DNA of 64,000 nucleotides from contig NC_030685.2 in NCBI RefSeq assembly GCF_000004195.4, positions 57,412,048-57,476,047 of the forward strand. Direction: 5' to 3'. Under the pieces are notes generated by a model. The model was not told the origin of the DNA, searched no databases, and worked only from the letters and a program-made list of their open reading frames with translations. Position numbers and translations under genes: made by a program. Position 1 is the stretch's first letter; every line of letters starts with the position of its first letter. The DNA comes from Xenopus tropicalis (taxonomy: Eukaryota; Chordata; Amphibia; Anura; Pipidae). Below are positions 24,269-35,548 of this stretch, piece after piece.

Positions 24269-24479
24269 TATTGTTATTATTAATGCATTCTCTCTCAGGC
24301 CTACTTCTGTATAAGGAAAGGGTGTTTCATGTTTGTCACGTAAGGGCACCAAGGGTACAGTAGAGGTCAAAACTAGAATATTCAGCCCCCTTCCTGCTGC
24401 TCTAACACAGGTACTGTCTATAAGATATATATATAATTACTATGATTATATATTCCATCTGAAGGAACCATTAAACATG

Positions 24480-24875
24480 TTCTCCATCTAAAAGCTGACT
24501 CACAGTAAGCCAATATGCTTACTGATTGGACTGGTCTCAGGGAATGACACTCACTTAACTGGCCATTAAAAGCAATGTCCATTCACTGGTCTGATACTCA
24601 CCAAGCTGGTCTGTGGGAACATTAACATAACATAATAAATACATCCTATAATTTTACTGCTTCCATTTGCTGCCATGCTCACTCATCTGATTGATCTGTC
24701 GGAATGAGAACTCACTTATTGGACTTGTCTGTAGGAACAGCACTACTCTGTGGTACAGTAGCCTGTACTAATAATACACATTAATGCTACCTACCAGACT
24801 GGTCCATAGAAACTCATTAGAATGATATATAGAAATAATGCTTTCTAACTAGATAAGTCTGTTGGACAAATACTT
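24480..24875. repeat. Degenerate tandem repeat, about 60-bp period
   Basis: The phrase ACTGGTCT or a close variant (CTTGTCTGTAGGAACA, GCTGGTCTGTGGGAACATT, ATCTGTCGGAATGAGAACTC, ACTGGTCCATAGAAACTC) recurs roughly every 55-80 bp, often followed by ACTCAC. The units are heavily diverged, consistent with an old tandem array. Boundaries are approximate. Confidence 0.5.
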
Positions 24876-24939
24876 GCACCCGAGACCTGTAAGAATGATA
24901 CTCAATGGTACTTTTTTTACCAAAGCTCTCTGTTAATTT

Positions 24940-25230
24940 CTGGAAACCGAAGCAACGCCTATGCCATCCCACCGGCAATTTACATTCTTGCCAGTGGGAT
25001 GGTACACACTGCCCTAAAGGAGTGGGAAGGATTTACATTGTTTTTAATTTTAAGTCGCCTGAAGTTTCCTGTCAATGCAACTTTGAGTGACTTAAAGAAA
25101 ACGAAGCAATGCATGTGTTATCCGACTGGCGATTTACCTTATTGGTGATGGGAGAACCTTTGCAGGAGATTAGTTGGTCGCAGAAGAGCAAATTTATAAC
25201 GGATGACTAATCTCCTAGTATGCCATCAGC
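24940..25230. repeat. MITE-like repeat (CGAAGCAACGC family)
   Basis: Two related segments, CCGAAGCAACGCCTATGCCA (24948) and CGAAGCAATGCATGTGTTAT (25101), are each followed by ACCGGCAATTTAC or ACTGGCGATTTAC. The right portion contains GGAGATTAGT (25165) and the inverted ACTAATCTCC (25206). It looks like a MITE with internally duplicated modules. No target duplication identified. Confidence 0.55.
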
Positions 25231-25279
25231 CTTAATTGGCCCAAGTAAAGCAATTTACTTGCAGTAATTCTGTTGTTAG

Positions 25280-25508
25280 CGCCCTAGGCGACCCGGCCGT
25301 CCACCTCACCCCCACCACTTCCCCCCTTCCCGCCCATACGAACGCACGCACACACGGGGAAGCTGAAGAAGGGGGAGCGTGGCGTGCAAGAGGCAGGAGT
25401 AAAAGATCCCAGACTAGGGGTTGCAAACAGAGCTGCCTGCCTAGCGCCCCCTCACTGTTGCGCCCTAGGCAGGTACCTCTTCTGCCTACCCCTAGTTCCG
25501 GCCCTGGT
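25280..25508 (-). repeat. GC-rich DNA-transposon-like repeat
   Basis: Read on the minus strand it begins CAGGGCCGGAACTAGGGG and contains GCCTAGGGCGCAACAGTGAG and TCGCCTAGGGCGC. The GGGCCGG start and CCTAGGGCGC word are common at hAT-type ends. Open frames on both strands are driven by base composition. Confidence 0.5.
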
Positions 25509-25539
25509 GACAAGTAAAACAAAGAAGAAGTATATTACA

Positions 25540-26335
25540 ATAGGCAATGAATTTGCTGAACAAGCCCTTTTTTTAATTCCTGTGCAAGCGACAGCAGCCC
25601 CCTTAATGCATGCAATGGAGGAGAACAAGAGCCGGAAAACAAGGCCTTAATTACCCCCATCAGTCTCTAAGACAAGGCGCTTAAGAATTTTAGCTGCAGT
25701 AAACAGTCCCCTGATAGCAGATAAGGAATGTGCTGAGAGAAGGTTTTGTGTGGGGAAACCTTAGGGGGAGAACAGTTAATCATAAGTGGAAGATTATGGC
25801 GCGGCTACGTCCACACTACAGACGTCGCTTGTTTGTTTCCTCTGGAGAGGAATCAGGAATACAAATTATTTTACCCCGGAGGTTAACAAGGCAGGTGCCA
25901 TTCCTCACACTGGCAGCAAAGGGGTTAACGCTAGCGGCTCTTGCCGAAAGGGAACTCAGTTTCTATCAGACGTTAAAAAATCTCCCGCGCGGTTTAAGGC
26001 TTAGAGCCTCTAAATATATCTGCACTATAAACACGGCACAAAATGAAATGGAGGTTTTATATTTCTTTTTCTCTGGAGATCTCCAGATTAAATTTACAAT
26101 GTCGTTTACAGTACAGGATGCTAGGCCGCATAGATTTTATTGCTAATCACAAAAGCTTCTGCATGGCGTTGTGCAAAACAGACCTCTCGCGGCACAGCCG
26201 AGTGCAGATTTTCATACAAAATTCATTTGAAATCGCTGTTTTCTCATGGCCATGAAAAGCTTGCAATCTGTGTCGGTTTGGCTGAGGCGCATTCTATTAG
26301 GCATTTAACATCACTATTTGAAATCAGAACAACAT
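25540..26335. other. Candidate conserved non-coding block, the longest in the window
   Basis: About 800 bp free of recognised repeats. Notable words are CCTTAATTACCCCCATCAG, TGGCGCGGCTACGTCCACAC, AGGGGTTAACGCTAGCGGCT and AATTCATTTGAAATCGCTG, with more CG than the surroundings. Several overlapping open frames (up to 138 residues, in different frames) exist but none resembles a protein family. It might also be a promoter or an unrecognised exon. Confidence 0.4.
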
Positions 26336-26355
26336 GATCAGATTTATCTGAGTAT

Positions 26356-26408
26356 ATACTGTATATATATATATATATAGATATATATAGATAGATAGAT
26401 ATATATGG
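26356..26408 (+). repeat. AT / GATA microsatellite
   Basis: TATATATATA followed by GATATATATAGATAGATAGA, a compound dinucleotide and tetranucleotide repeat. Confidence 0.9.
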
Positions 26409-27406
26409 ATGGCTAATTTTCCAATTAGAATATCAAATTAGCATTGGTTAAATTAGGTTAAGGTTGATACTCTGTTGGCAGAGAATATGCCTCATGTGCC
26501 ATAAGGGTACATGAGAGCCCATAAGGGGTAGATTATGTTAATTTATCACAAATAAATAAAGATGGAGGCAACCTAAGTAAATCAACAAATAGTCTTTTTG
26601 TTTGTTTTAATGTCTTACCCCAGTCTGAAATTTTAAAATACTATCAAGCATTGCTAATCATATCAAATCACATTGATTTGAGTGACATATGTAGTATTAT
26701 TATTATTTAATTCTATAATACTACTAATAAAATAACAATATAAACTTCAATATTTGTATTACTTTACTTTACTATATTTATACATTAAACCAAAATATAT
26801 TACATTAATTTCTATTATTAGTACTCTTTTCAATCAAACAAACAGATGTCCTTATATTCCTGATAATATGCAATGCAAAATAATATAAAAAAACCATATG
26901 GGCGCCACTATGTACGGGGTTTACAAAGACCCTAAATGTGGCTGTAGTAGTGGGAAGGTTTCTCTGCAGGTCAGCAAACAGTTGCAGGTTGCTAGGATCC
27001 CAGATAGGTGCTCTATTTCCAGAATGCCTCTGACAGCCCTTATCATACCCCTACAGTGCGACTGCGGATGAGAGGGTTCAGCCTTGTCTGCCCTTCCCAA
27101 TGTGCTGATAAGATACAGTGCAGAGGGGCACTGTTTAGTGGAGCCTGATATCCTTTGTTCTTCCCAGCGCCTGAGAGAATAGACATTGCAAAAAGCAGTG
27201 ATTATTGACAAGGATAACTTTGCTGGAAATGTTCAGTAAGACTACACAATACACTAGAGCTTTGTCTGCTTAATACAACCCATGCTTACACTGGTTATTG
27301 CCACTTTTCCCTATATAAGTCCCCCTAGTATATTAGATCATCATTGCGTGGATTCCCAGTTTATTGGCTACTCATTGATTATCTTCCAGTGCAAGTCATA
27401 TGTTTC
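26409..27406. other. Unassigned AT-rich DNA
   Basis: 1 kb with no recognised exon or repeat; very AT-rich between 26690 and 26890. Confidence 0.4.
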
Positions 27407-28099
27407 TTAAAGGAGAACTCTGTCTTCCCAACCAAAAATAAGGGAAAAGAGTGCTACATAGGGTTGCCACTTGTCCAGTTTTGACCCTGACAGCCTGGTT
27501 TTCAGAAGCGCTGTCCATGTCAAAACCTCCTGCCGGTTTTCCAAATTAGGAAAACAGGCAGCACTCATTGAGATTGATGTGGTGATTGCCTAATCGCCGA
27601 TCGATGCATCATAGCCCCGCCCAATGGCGCCACGGGCCCACCACTTCCCTGCCCCCGCAACATCACGGCCCCTCCTCTTCCCCGCCACCATATCACTGCC
27701 TGCCCCCCTGCCCAGCGACAAATGCCAGCAGAGGTGGCAACCCTAGCTCCAGACACCCCTAATATACCTCTGTAAACTGTTCCTTCAAAAAGTATGAATA
27801 TATTACATTTTTATATGCTGAAATCTAGCTGTGTGCAGGGGATTGTGGGCTTTGGGGGATGCAGATGAAGGCAGGCTGAGGACAGTCGAATACTGTTACA
27901 TTTTTTTTAAGTCCCAAAGTAGCCAGCCAGATCAACAGGGGATCTGGGGGTCAGGCTTATGGAACTGTTCCAAATCACATTATGACATTAAAAATAATGA
28001 AAAAGCTGCATATTTTTTAATTGAGGTATATTGCAAAGTTGCTTGAAATTATGTTTATTTTTTCAAAAGCTTAAGTGTTTGGGTGAAGTTCCCCTTTAA
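27407..28099 (+). mobile_element. T2/Kolobok-type MITE split by a second element
   Basis: TTAAAGGAGAACTCTGTC at the left and GAAGTTCCCCTTTAA at the right form inverted ends with TTAA targets (27407-27410 and 28096-28099). Internal blocks are CTGTGTGCAGGGGATTGTGG and AAAGTTGCTTGAAATTATG. It is interrupted by the GC-rich element at 27459-27745, which separates blocks of the left arm. Confidence 0.85.
27459..27745. mobile_element. TAGGGTTGCCAC element inside T2
   Basis: 287 bp with TAGGGTTGCCAC at the left and GTGGCAACCCTA at the right, a perfect 12-bp inverted repeat. The inside is GC-rich and C-heavy (CCCCGCCACC, CATCACGGCC). Flanks read GCTACA and GCTCCA, a possible imperfect 6-bp duplication. 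A second member lies at about 36340-36551. Confidence 0.8.
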
Positions 28100-28224
28100 T
28101 GGATACTGAAGCTTTCCTTTATGAGCGCGAGTATAATACTATATTGCATTATCAATGGGGCCTGCGACATTCTCCCTGCATTTGTTTACTGTTCTGTTGG
28201 GAACACCATGTTGTGCGTGCCAGC

Positions 28225-28325
28225 TTTAGGGAGTTTAGATTGTAGGCTCTTCTACGACAGAAATTGATGTTAACGACAAAGCATGTTCTTTGTACAATGT
28301 TGGCCCTATATAAAGAATACTTTAT
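28225..28325 (+). repeat. SINE/LINE tail remnant
   Basis: TTTAGATTGTAGGCTCTTCT followed by GTACAATGTTGGCCCTATAT matches the 3' module of the tRNA-type SINE (GATTGTAAGCTC ... GTTGGCGCTATATAAA). Head missing. Confidence 0.6.
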
Positions 28326-28841
28326 CTACTAGCTCTAAATTTATCTACTAGGTGCTTGTTTTCAAATTAATATTCCATATGGGATCATAGTTGTTTATCC
28401 AAAAAAGATGATGGTTCCCATCAATGCATTTTCTGGCTGACCTGAAGTCAGATGGTGGCACCCTATCCCAGTTTAATCAAAGATCCAGCTTTATGGAACA
28501 GTGTATACTTTAGCTAGTTGTTAGCCATCCACTTGTGTGTTTAAATACAATCATTCACCCATCAGAGTGCCTCACACATGGGCAGAAAAGCTGCCAACTC
28601 GGACTGAAGGAGCCAAATCGGCAGCTGGATCTGCCCATGTAAGGCCACCTTAAAAATGAAAGGAAAAGACCAGTTCATCCTAATTGTGTAGCATGAATGA
28701 ACTTTACACATAAGTAATGTTTATGCTTTGTTTATCCACTCAGAAAAATGTAGCCCCTAGAATACTGGCATTAACTAAATGGACATGAGGATTTGCCGTT
28801 CAGTGGATAGCAGTAAGTGCACCCTCTGTATTTATTGTAAG

Positions 28842-29010
28842 GCTGAGTATGGCATTTAGCAGATCCAGTGACATCATAAAACACCAGGCAGAAGGTCAAT
28901 TGTTTGTAGAATGTCACATCCACCCTAAAAATGCTATTGTAGTTTTAATTATACACATATCTGGGGAGAGTTATTGTTTTATATATCCAACAGCTACTGA
29001 GATAGAGAAG
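28842..29010 (+). other. Weak exon-like segment
   Basis: An open frame runs from 28849 through GAGATAGAGAAG and then GTGAGT, a good donor at 29011. A mediocre acceptor (CTCTGTATTTATTGTAAG) precedes it. The translated segment shows no family I recognise. Chance is likely. Confidence 0.12.
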
Positions 29011-29209
29011 GTGAGTGAGGCGGTAAAAATACTGCAGAAGGGAAAGGAATGAGCGAGTATAGGATAATGGCACAGCTAAATCTTGTTAAACAATCCCCAA
29101 ATGGTTCATTTTGCTAGAAATAATGGCATTCAAAGTGGTTGAAACATTTGAGTTAGAACGCGTCCAGGTCCTGACTTTCTCACCAGTGACCGCTAGCTAC
29201 AAAGACCAA

Positions 29210-29410
29210 TTCTAATTCCGAAGTTATCATTCAAGCAGTAATTTTATTGAGCTTGTCCTCAAAGGCCATGTAGTGCTCTCAGGCTCACAAATCATTCAGC
29301 GGTGATATTTAGCACAGGCAGATTAACCCCTTAGCAGTAGTGTTCTTCTGCAAAAAGAAGCTGTAGGAGTTAAAAAGGAACACAAGGCCTTTCATCGTTT
29401 ATTAGCTAAG
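29210..29410. other. Candidate conserved non-coding block
   Basis: Repeat-free, with TTCAAGCAGTAATTTTATTG, CAAATCATTCAGCGGTGATA and GCACAGGCAGATTAACCCC. Inferred only from texture. Confidence 0.3.
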
Positions 29411-29701
29411 GAGACATATTGCCATTTCACATGTACTAAAGCCCAGTGCAGTTGAAATTTTAGCACTAACACCAACTAACATTGCACAGGTACACTTATA
29501 CACACATATAAAGTTGTGGGTGCTGCTAACCTTTACTGCCAATGTAGTTTCTCGGGGACAATACCTGAAGATAGAAATGCACATCAGCAGGTCCTGGAGG
29601 CTGCACTAAAATCTGACTCTAAATTGCATGTAAGTGGCTCAGCATTCTCCAAACTCATACAACATAAGTGCTTGCATCAGACCAACCATCGGGCAAAACT
29701 G

Positions 29702-30478
29702 TTAAAGGGGTGGTTTACATTTATGGTAACTTTTAGTGTGTTATAGAATGTCCTAGCCATATCAACTTTGCAATTGGTAATTACAGTATTTGCCTTCTAG
29801 TTCTATACCTTCCATGCTTTCAAATGGGGGTCACTGACCCAGACAGCCAAAAACAATTGCTCTGTGAGCTTACAATCCTATTATTATTGTTATTACTTAT
29901 GTTTCTAGTTAGCCCCTCTACTATTCATATTCCAGTCTCTCATTTAAACCAATGGTCTGGTTGCTAAGGTAAATAAAACCATAGCAAACCGCTGCTGAAA
30001 TTTCAAACTGGAGAGATGCTGAATAGTGATGAGCAAAACTTTATGCCAGGCATGGATTCACAGCGAATTTCCGCATTTCGCCATTGGTGAACTGTTTCGC
30101 AAAACTTCTGTGAAAATTTGGTGCGGAAAAATTTATCGCGCAGAAATGTTTTTGTCAAATTGGGCACGGCCGCATAAAAAAAGGCGCGGTCATGTCAAAA
30201 TTGGGCGCGGTCACATAAAAAAAGCACAGGCAACAAAAAATAGACGCGGGCGACAAAAAAACTCGCACGACAAATGCGCTTTGCAAATTTTCTTGCAGTT
30301 TCATGATTTTTATGGCAAAGCGAAAATGGACAGATTCGCTCATCACTAATTCTGAACAAAAAACTAAATAACCTGAAAAATCTCAAACAATTAAAATGAC
30401 AACCACTTGCAAATTGTCTCAGAATATCATTGTTTACATCATACTAAAAGTTAATTTAAAGGTTAACATCCCCTTTAA
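29702..30478 (+). mobile_element. T2/Kolobok-type MITE split by a hAT element
   Basis: Left end TTAAAGGGGTGGTTTACATT, right end GGTTAACATCCCCTTTAA, with TTAA at 29702-29705 and 30475-30478. Family blocks: GTTATAGAATGTCCTAGCC, GGGGTCACTGACCC, ATTCATATTCCAGTCTCTC and CATACTAAAAGTTAATTTAA. Compared with the copy at 2991 it is in reverse orientation internally. A 325-bp hAT interrupts it at 30024. Confidence 0.88.
30024..30348. mobile_element. Small hAT element, TAGTGATGAG family, copy 2, nested in T2
   Basis: It starts TAGTGATGAGC and ends GCTCATCACTA (perfect 11-bp inverted repeat). Flanking octamers ATGCTGAA (30016-30023) and ATTCTGAA (30349-30356) match at 7 of 8 positions. The interior contains repeated modules GGGCGCGGTCACATAAAAAA and GGCGCGGTCATG. 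The 107-residue frame inside is a compositional artefact. Related to the copy at 446-692. Confidence 0.9.
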
Positions 30479-31937
30479 AGACAGACCAGAGTGAGGTGTT
30501 AAGGGGGCAGTGTATTTACTAAATTAAGCAAAATGTAATTCCCAATCTGTTGGGTCTCCTTCCTCCACATATCATAGGTAAATAAACTGATACCAGTTTG
30601 ACCCATACTCTACATTGAACAAAGAAATTGTGATATTGTAAACAAACAAATCATGATATCACAACACACCATTTCCCTTTCATTGTTAACCCTTTATGCT
30701 CTCCTCTCACATTGAGCTCTCTCTTTTTGCTGCTTTCTGATCTACTCTTAAAATTTCCATATCCTTTCCCTTTCTCTTTTGCTATCAGCTTGTGTTGTCT
30801 TCCATTTTTGTTTTCTGTCTAGGGGGGAGAATGGCTGTGTAAATCTAAAGAAGAGAGAGCACTGTCAAAGCAGAAGGATCTGCAACAGGAAGAGTTAAAC
30901 AAGCTTCATTCACTGGCCAATTCTCTGAAATACTATGCAGTTTTGTGTCCAAATATCACCTACTGTAATCAGCAACTTGCATTATCCCCAACTCATTTAG
31001 CAATATATGCAAAGTAACAATTGTTTTCTTTCCTTCATTTCAAACATTAAATGCATTTTAGGATAACCTTTGATTATTGCAGTCAAATCAATATTTAAAA
31101 TGATTTATCTGTTATCCAGCAAAGATCAACTTTTTGGGTTGCAGAATGGACTGGAAATAAATCCTCTATACTCCACCATTAACTCAAGTTCACACGTCTT
31201 TATGTCAGTAAGTTTGTGCCCTACACATAATGGCTCCAAGCTATTAACTAAACACCGGTAGTTTCCTTCAGATATTTGAATAGTACAGGTTCACTATTCT
31301 GACCTCTGTCCTACAGAACAGCAATTAATACCTATCATTTTGTATTCTCTGTCACAGTCATATTTACAGCTTCTTGGCAAGGCTATAACTAATGTGTCAA
31401 CTATATGGCTATTATCCTCCTCTTGGTGGCTGTGCCTTTCAACTCTTGCTCTCCACGTCTAGTACATAACAAATCATAAGACACAAGACCAGAGCTTTAA
31501 CTCCCCTATAAATGGAAAAGAGAGTTCTGCAAACATGGCAAAGACCTCCTTGTTTAACAGTTATAACAAGAAAAACCTTGGATCTTCTAACATACAGGGT
31601 TTGTGTTATTTCCCAAGGAACACTGCTGAAACCATAGCTCTAAAAGACAAGAAAGATCATCAACACCAATTTATTCTGATCGTAACACTTTTTGGATTTT
31701 TAATTTGTGATGAATGTGAAAATGAATTTGATTAAATTAGACTGATTGAGATTAATCCTCTAGTTAATCTTGTCAGTGGTCCATACCAATGAATATTGAT
31801 CCTGATCCTCCTTCAGCGTAGTTATTCTGTTCCCACCATGTCATTGTTACATTATGGACCCGCCCCTCTATATCAACTCAGTGTGTCATCGACCTGCCCC
31901 TTCCAGTATTTAACTTTAGAAAAGGTGGCAACCTTAG
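30479..31937. other. Unassigned DNA
   Basis: No recognised repeat, exon or RNA gene. A pyrimidine-rich stretch lies around 30690-30790. Confidence 0.4.
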
Positions 31938-32167
31938 TTGCACATTTACTCAGTGGTTGCCAAATTTGCCTTGCAGTGCTGGGATCCTTGGTTCAATTCC
32001 ACCCTGGACACCTTGCTTGCCTGGATTTCTTCAAGATAATCTGATTTCCACCCAAATGCCAAAACACACAGGGAGGTTAATTGGCTCTAAATAAAAATTT
32101 ACAGTAGTGTGTGTGAATGTGATAGGAACTTTATATTGTAAATTGCAGAACATGCTGGAATAATAAA
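31938..32167 (+). mobile_element. tRNA-type SINE, best-preserved copy
   Basis: A tRNA-related head has an A-box-like ACTCAGTGGTTGCC and a B-box-like GGTTCAATTCC (31991-32001). A body follows with ATTTCTTCAAGATAATCTGA, ACACACAGGGAGGTTAATTG and GTGTGTGAATGTGATAGG. The tail has TTATATTGTAAATTGCAG and AATAATAAAG. It is a Pol III-type SINE of a class common in frogs and fish. The box B change and missing segments suggest an inactive copy. Fragments occur at 7409, 10995, 28225, 49842 and 54211. Confidence 0.75.
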
Positions 32168-32269
32168 GTAAACTTTGTCCATAGCCAACTGTAGAATCAC
32201 ATGGAATTCAATATCTCAGACTCCCAAAAAAATGGAATTAGAATTCCTGAAGGAAAAACTGCTCTTATC

Positions 32270-32720
32270 AAACGAGGTTATTAAGTCAAAATGCTGCAGG
32301 AAATCTGTAGGATCGCCCATTTAGTCATTAATCAATCTGCCTCAGTCTTTTCAATGAGTCAATTATTTAGGTGGAAGCGATCCGATTCCAGAAAGAAGGC
32401 AATACCAAGAGAAGGGAAGGGATTGGGTGGATCAGGTGGGTTATACACAACCATACTCAGAGCAGCCCCACACATACAATATACACTTGGCCAATCCCAT
32501 CTCAATTTACAAAGTTTTATCCACTGCATTCATTTCCAAAAGCAAAGCAGGGAGAATCGGATGAATGAATGCAACATTTGCTTTTGTGTGTGACAATGTA
32601 TGAAAGAATTTCTTTTTTGGCGCTGACAGAAGGCGATTAATACCAAAATGTAGCATCACATTAGCGTCTCGTCGGGTCATTAGAACCAATTATCAGGATA
32701 GCACAGCAGCAGGACAGCAT
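32270..32720. other. Candidate conserved non-coding block
   Basis: Repeat-free, with CATTTAGTCATTAATCAATC, AATGAGTCAATTATTTAGG (AP-1-like TGAGTCA next to TAATTA-type core) and ATTAGCGTCTCGTCGGGTCA. Overlapping open frames on both strands are inconsistent. Inferred constraint only. Confidence 0.4.
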
Positions 32721-32999
32721 GATCAAAGGAGCACGTGAGCCCAAATGACAAGTGTGTGTGTTAAAAGTGAATCAAGCTGCTTGCATTTCTCATAGCCAGT
32801 TTTACAGTCTGCAAACACTAAAGAAAGAACAATGGAGTAACTTTAAATGTAAATATGACAGGTGCAAAGATCTCATGTGTTCTTACATATCAGTGTATAT
32901 GTTTAATTCAGCAAGTTTCAGCAGCAGCTATTTCTATTTTTTTCACACTTTCCCATATTATCAGAGGTTTTTGCTAGCCTTTAGTCATACCTCCCAATA

Positions 33000-35010
33000 G
33001 TCCTCTTTCATGCGGGACTGTCTCTGGGCTGCACATCCAGACATTTAAACAGGAAATATACCCTGGGGGTAAAACTTAAGGGTTGTGGCTCTTACTGGTG
33101 TTTTTTCGAGTGCTAATTACAGGCACAACCTTCAGTGCTCCTCTTTCAACTGAATTAGCAGCAATCCTAAATCCCATGTGTGCCATAGCTCCAATGTTAT
33201 TCTAGCTATATTTAGGCAAGAGATCAAAACATTTTAAAGGCCATTTAAGAACACAAAGTGCAACCTTTGGACAAATCCACAGTTTTTTTACCCATAATGA
33301 CCCAACTGTGCCTGTGTGTCAAAATGAATGCATGTGACTGTGTTAGCAAATCCCCTGCAAGCCGTGGGTTAGCTTTTTCAGAGTAGGGATTGTGTCACAA
33401 GCGATGCATTAAAATGGCATTAGCATGTGATTCTGCTGTACCTATATATGCATCCTACTTTGGGAACCCCGGAAATACTGCTACATTCAGGGTGCAATGG
33501 CTCCAGGGTTCCTCAGAATTCTTAGGCATACTTGCATCTAATTCAGAAAAAAAGAGAAAGGACAGACTCTATGGAACTTAGGGCAGCTATATGGAATGGT
33601 ACAAAATGTATTGGATATAAGTGCATTTAGGGAATGGCATCCAAATGCGCAACATTTGTGTCTATTTAAGTGCAATGCTATGTCACACGCATGCACATAA
33701 TGATTGAGCTAGGGCATACTAGGGACTTTAACCCTAGCAACCAGACAGCTGTTTAAATGCCATAGTGAAAGATCACAAAGCAAAGGTTAAAAAAAAGGAT
33801 AACCAATAAAAATGAAGGCCAACTTCAACTAGTCCTTCAAATCCTACTTTCTGTAAAACAGAAAGTTTATACTAAGTTTATTAAGTTTATTCTTAATAAT
33901 AATAATAATAATAATAATAATTGAAAAAGTTAACATTTTGTGATTCTGTTTCAGCCTACTTTTCACTACAGGGAAAGAGAGAACAAACAAAGAAGTAAAC
34001 AATCAGAAAATCTTAATATAGAGAGGCGAACTAGTAATAATTAGGAAACTTCGCAGGACACAGGCAAATTGAAGGACAACACTCAGGAAAGGACCATATC
34101 TATTTAGGCAGGGGCTCCTGTTTTCTTTTTAGAAATTCTAAGAAAAAGCAAATTTGGTTCTCTCTGTTTGCCTTGGGGCTCAAACCACAAATGTTATTAT
34201 TTTCTCATAAAAATGAGATGAATAGTAACAACACTGGTATTGATCTACAAGGACATAAAAACTGGTCGGTGCGCCAGAATCTGCACATTATACAGAGATC
34301 TCATCATCCGATGGAGCCAGGGACAAAACTCATTGAAGTAAAACTACATCAAATTTGTCAAAAAAGATATTTCAAGGCTGTTATCCAACTCACTATTGAA
34401 GAGATCATGACATGGATCTTCTATTAAAAAAAGAGGTTGTATAAAAGCCAACTGTCTCTGTAAAACTGACAAGTACAAACAATGCCTGCTCCTGAACTGC
34501 AACTCCAAGATCTGCCCATGTTACTAGGTCTTCTAGAACTGTCTCAGCCTAAATAACCTTGCACAATAACCATTTATTGCAACAAACTCTATTTCAGCAC
34601 ATGAGCAAGGCAAGCAGCTAGAGAATGAACTGTCACTCAATGAGAGGCAGTAAAAGAAATAACAAATGGTTAACCCCCCCACACACACATATGCCTACTA
34701 GTTAGATGAATTTCACTGCATAGACTGCTTTCAGGCCAATGGATTCCCTGTCCTGAAGAGTATGCATTCTAATATTATCGCCAGAAGCACAAAGAGATAA
34801 ACTGACTTGCCCAAGGACAAATGGGCTGGTGCAGCAAATGAACCAAGTGTCTCTGTCACAGATTTCACAGCCCAATGTCTTTGCCCCTCAAAGGAGCCTT
34901 TCCATTATCCACTGTTACTGGCACAGAACAGATCTCACAAGGGACTCAATGTGCAGCCTTTTAGGTGCTTTGCAACTACAATTCCCATCATCCTCTTCTG
35001 TTCAGCAATG
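33000..35010. other. Unassigned DNA
   Basis: Apart from the AAT run, nothing clearly supported. At 32987-33010 there is a short match to the CATACCTCCCAA repeat start, and at 34975-35000 the dispersed word ACTACAATTCCCATCATCC. Confidence 0.4.
33892..33921 (+). repeat. (AAT)n microsatellite
   Basis: Ten AAT triplets in a row. Confidence 0.9.
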
Positions 35011-35018
35011 CTCAGTAG

Positions 35019-35540
35019 TAGGGCTGGGCTATATACCGTTTAATACCGAATACCGGTGTTTTTTTTTAAAAACTATATTCATTTTTCAGATACCGCAATA
35101 CCGGGGTGTCAGGGTACTCACCCGTGCGGCCCGGTCTCGCTCGCCTCCTTGCGTGCGCGCGCGCGTCACGTTGTCCGCTGCGCACGCGCGTCCAGGTGTC
35201 AGGCGTCAAAGCGCACGTACATGTCAAAGCGTGCACATCCGTGACGCGCTGACGGCGCCGGTTCTGCGCATGCGTGGGGGGTATTTAAAGCTATCAAACG
35301 CCTCCTCCTGTGCTATGTTGTCTGCGGCCTTGCCTGGGAAACTAAGCCTACCTTTACGATTTTACCTTCGCTTGCCTGACTCTGATTTTCAATACTGCAG
35401 TAATTATTCTCTAATTTATTAGGAAATGGGGTTAACACCTAATCATGCATGGAAAAAAAAAATACTGTCAAATACCGTGACACCGATATAGTTTTGAAAA
35501 ATACCGTGATATCAATTTTTGGTCATACCGCCCAGCTCTA
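35019..35540 (-). mobile_element. hAT element (GGGCGGTATGACC family) with GC-rich core, copy 1
   Basis: 522 bp with a perfect 8-bp target duplication CTCAGTAG (35011-35018 and 35541-35548). Ends TAGGGCTGGGC and GCCCAGCTCTA are inverted. Arms contain repeated ACCG words (ATACCGAATACCGG, ATACCGTGATATC). A GC-rich segment of about 290 bp occupies 35107-35395. The simpler copy at 40487-40784 has the same arms without it. No transposase; the 197-residue frame across it is not a gene. Confidence 0.92.
35107..35395 (+). promoter_or_regulatory. Promoter-like GC-rich core inside the hAT
   Basis: It starts TGTCAGGGTACTCACCCG and is CG-rich (GCGTGCGCGCGCGCGTCACG). It holds TGCGCATGCG (NRF1-like, 35265-35274) followed about 10 bp later by a TATA-like GGTATTTAAAGC (35280-35291). 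The arrangement resembles an LTR or cellular promoter, and the TGTCA start resembles an LTR terminus. No end matching it is obvious. Promoter activity is inferred. Confidence 0.4.
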
Positions 35541-35548
35541 CTCAGTAG

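Noticed and set aside
25730..26146. 138-residue open frame
   Set aside because: No recognisable domain; competing frames overlap it; more plausibly a non-coding conserved block.
30026..30349. 107-residue open frame
   Set aside because: Lies wholly within a non-autonomous hAT element; Lys/Arg-rich composition comes from A and CGC runs.
31938..32010. tRNA gene
   Set aside because: The A- and B-box-like words belong to a SINE head; no cloverleaf can be closed and a SINE body follows.
34829..35422. 197-residue open frame, the longest in the window
   Set aside because: It runs across a hAT boundary and a GC-rich core; no domain, no codon bias, no splice sites.
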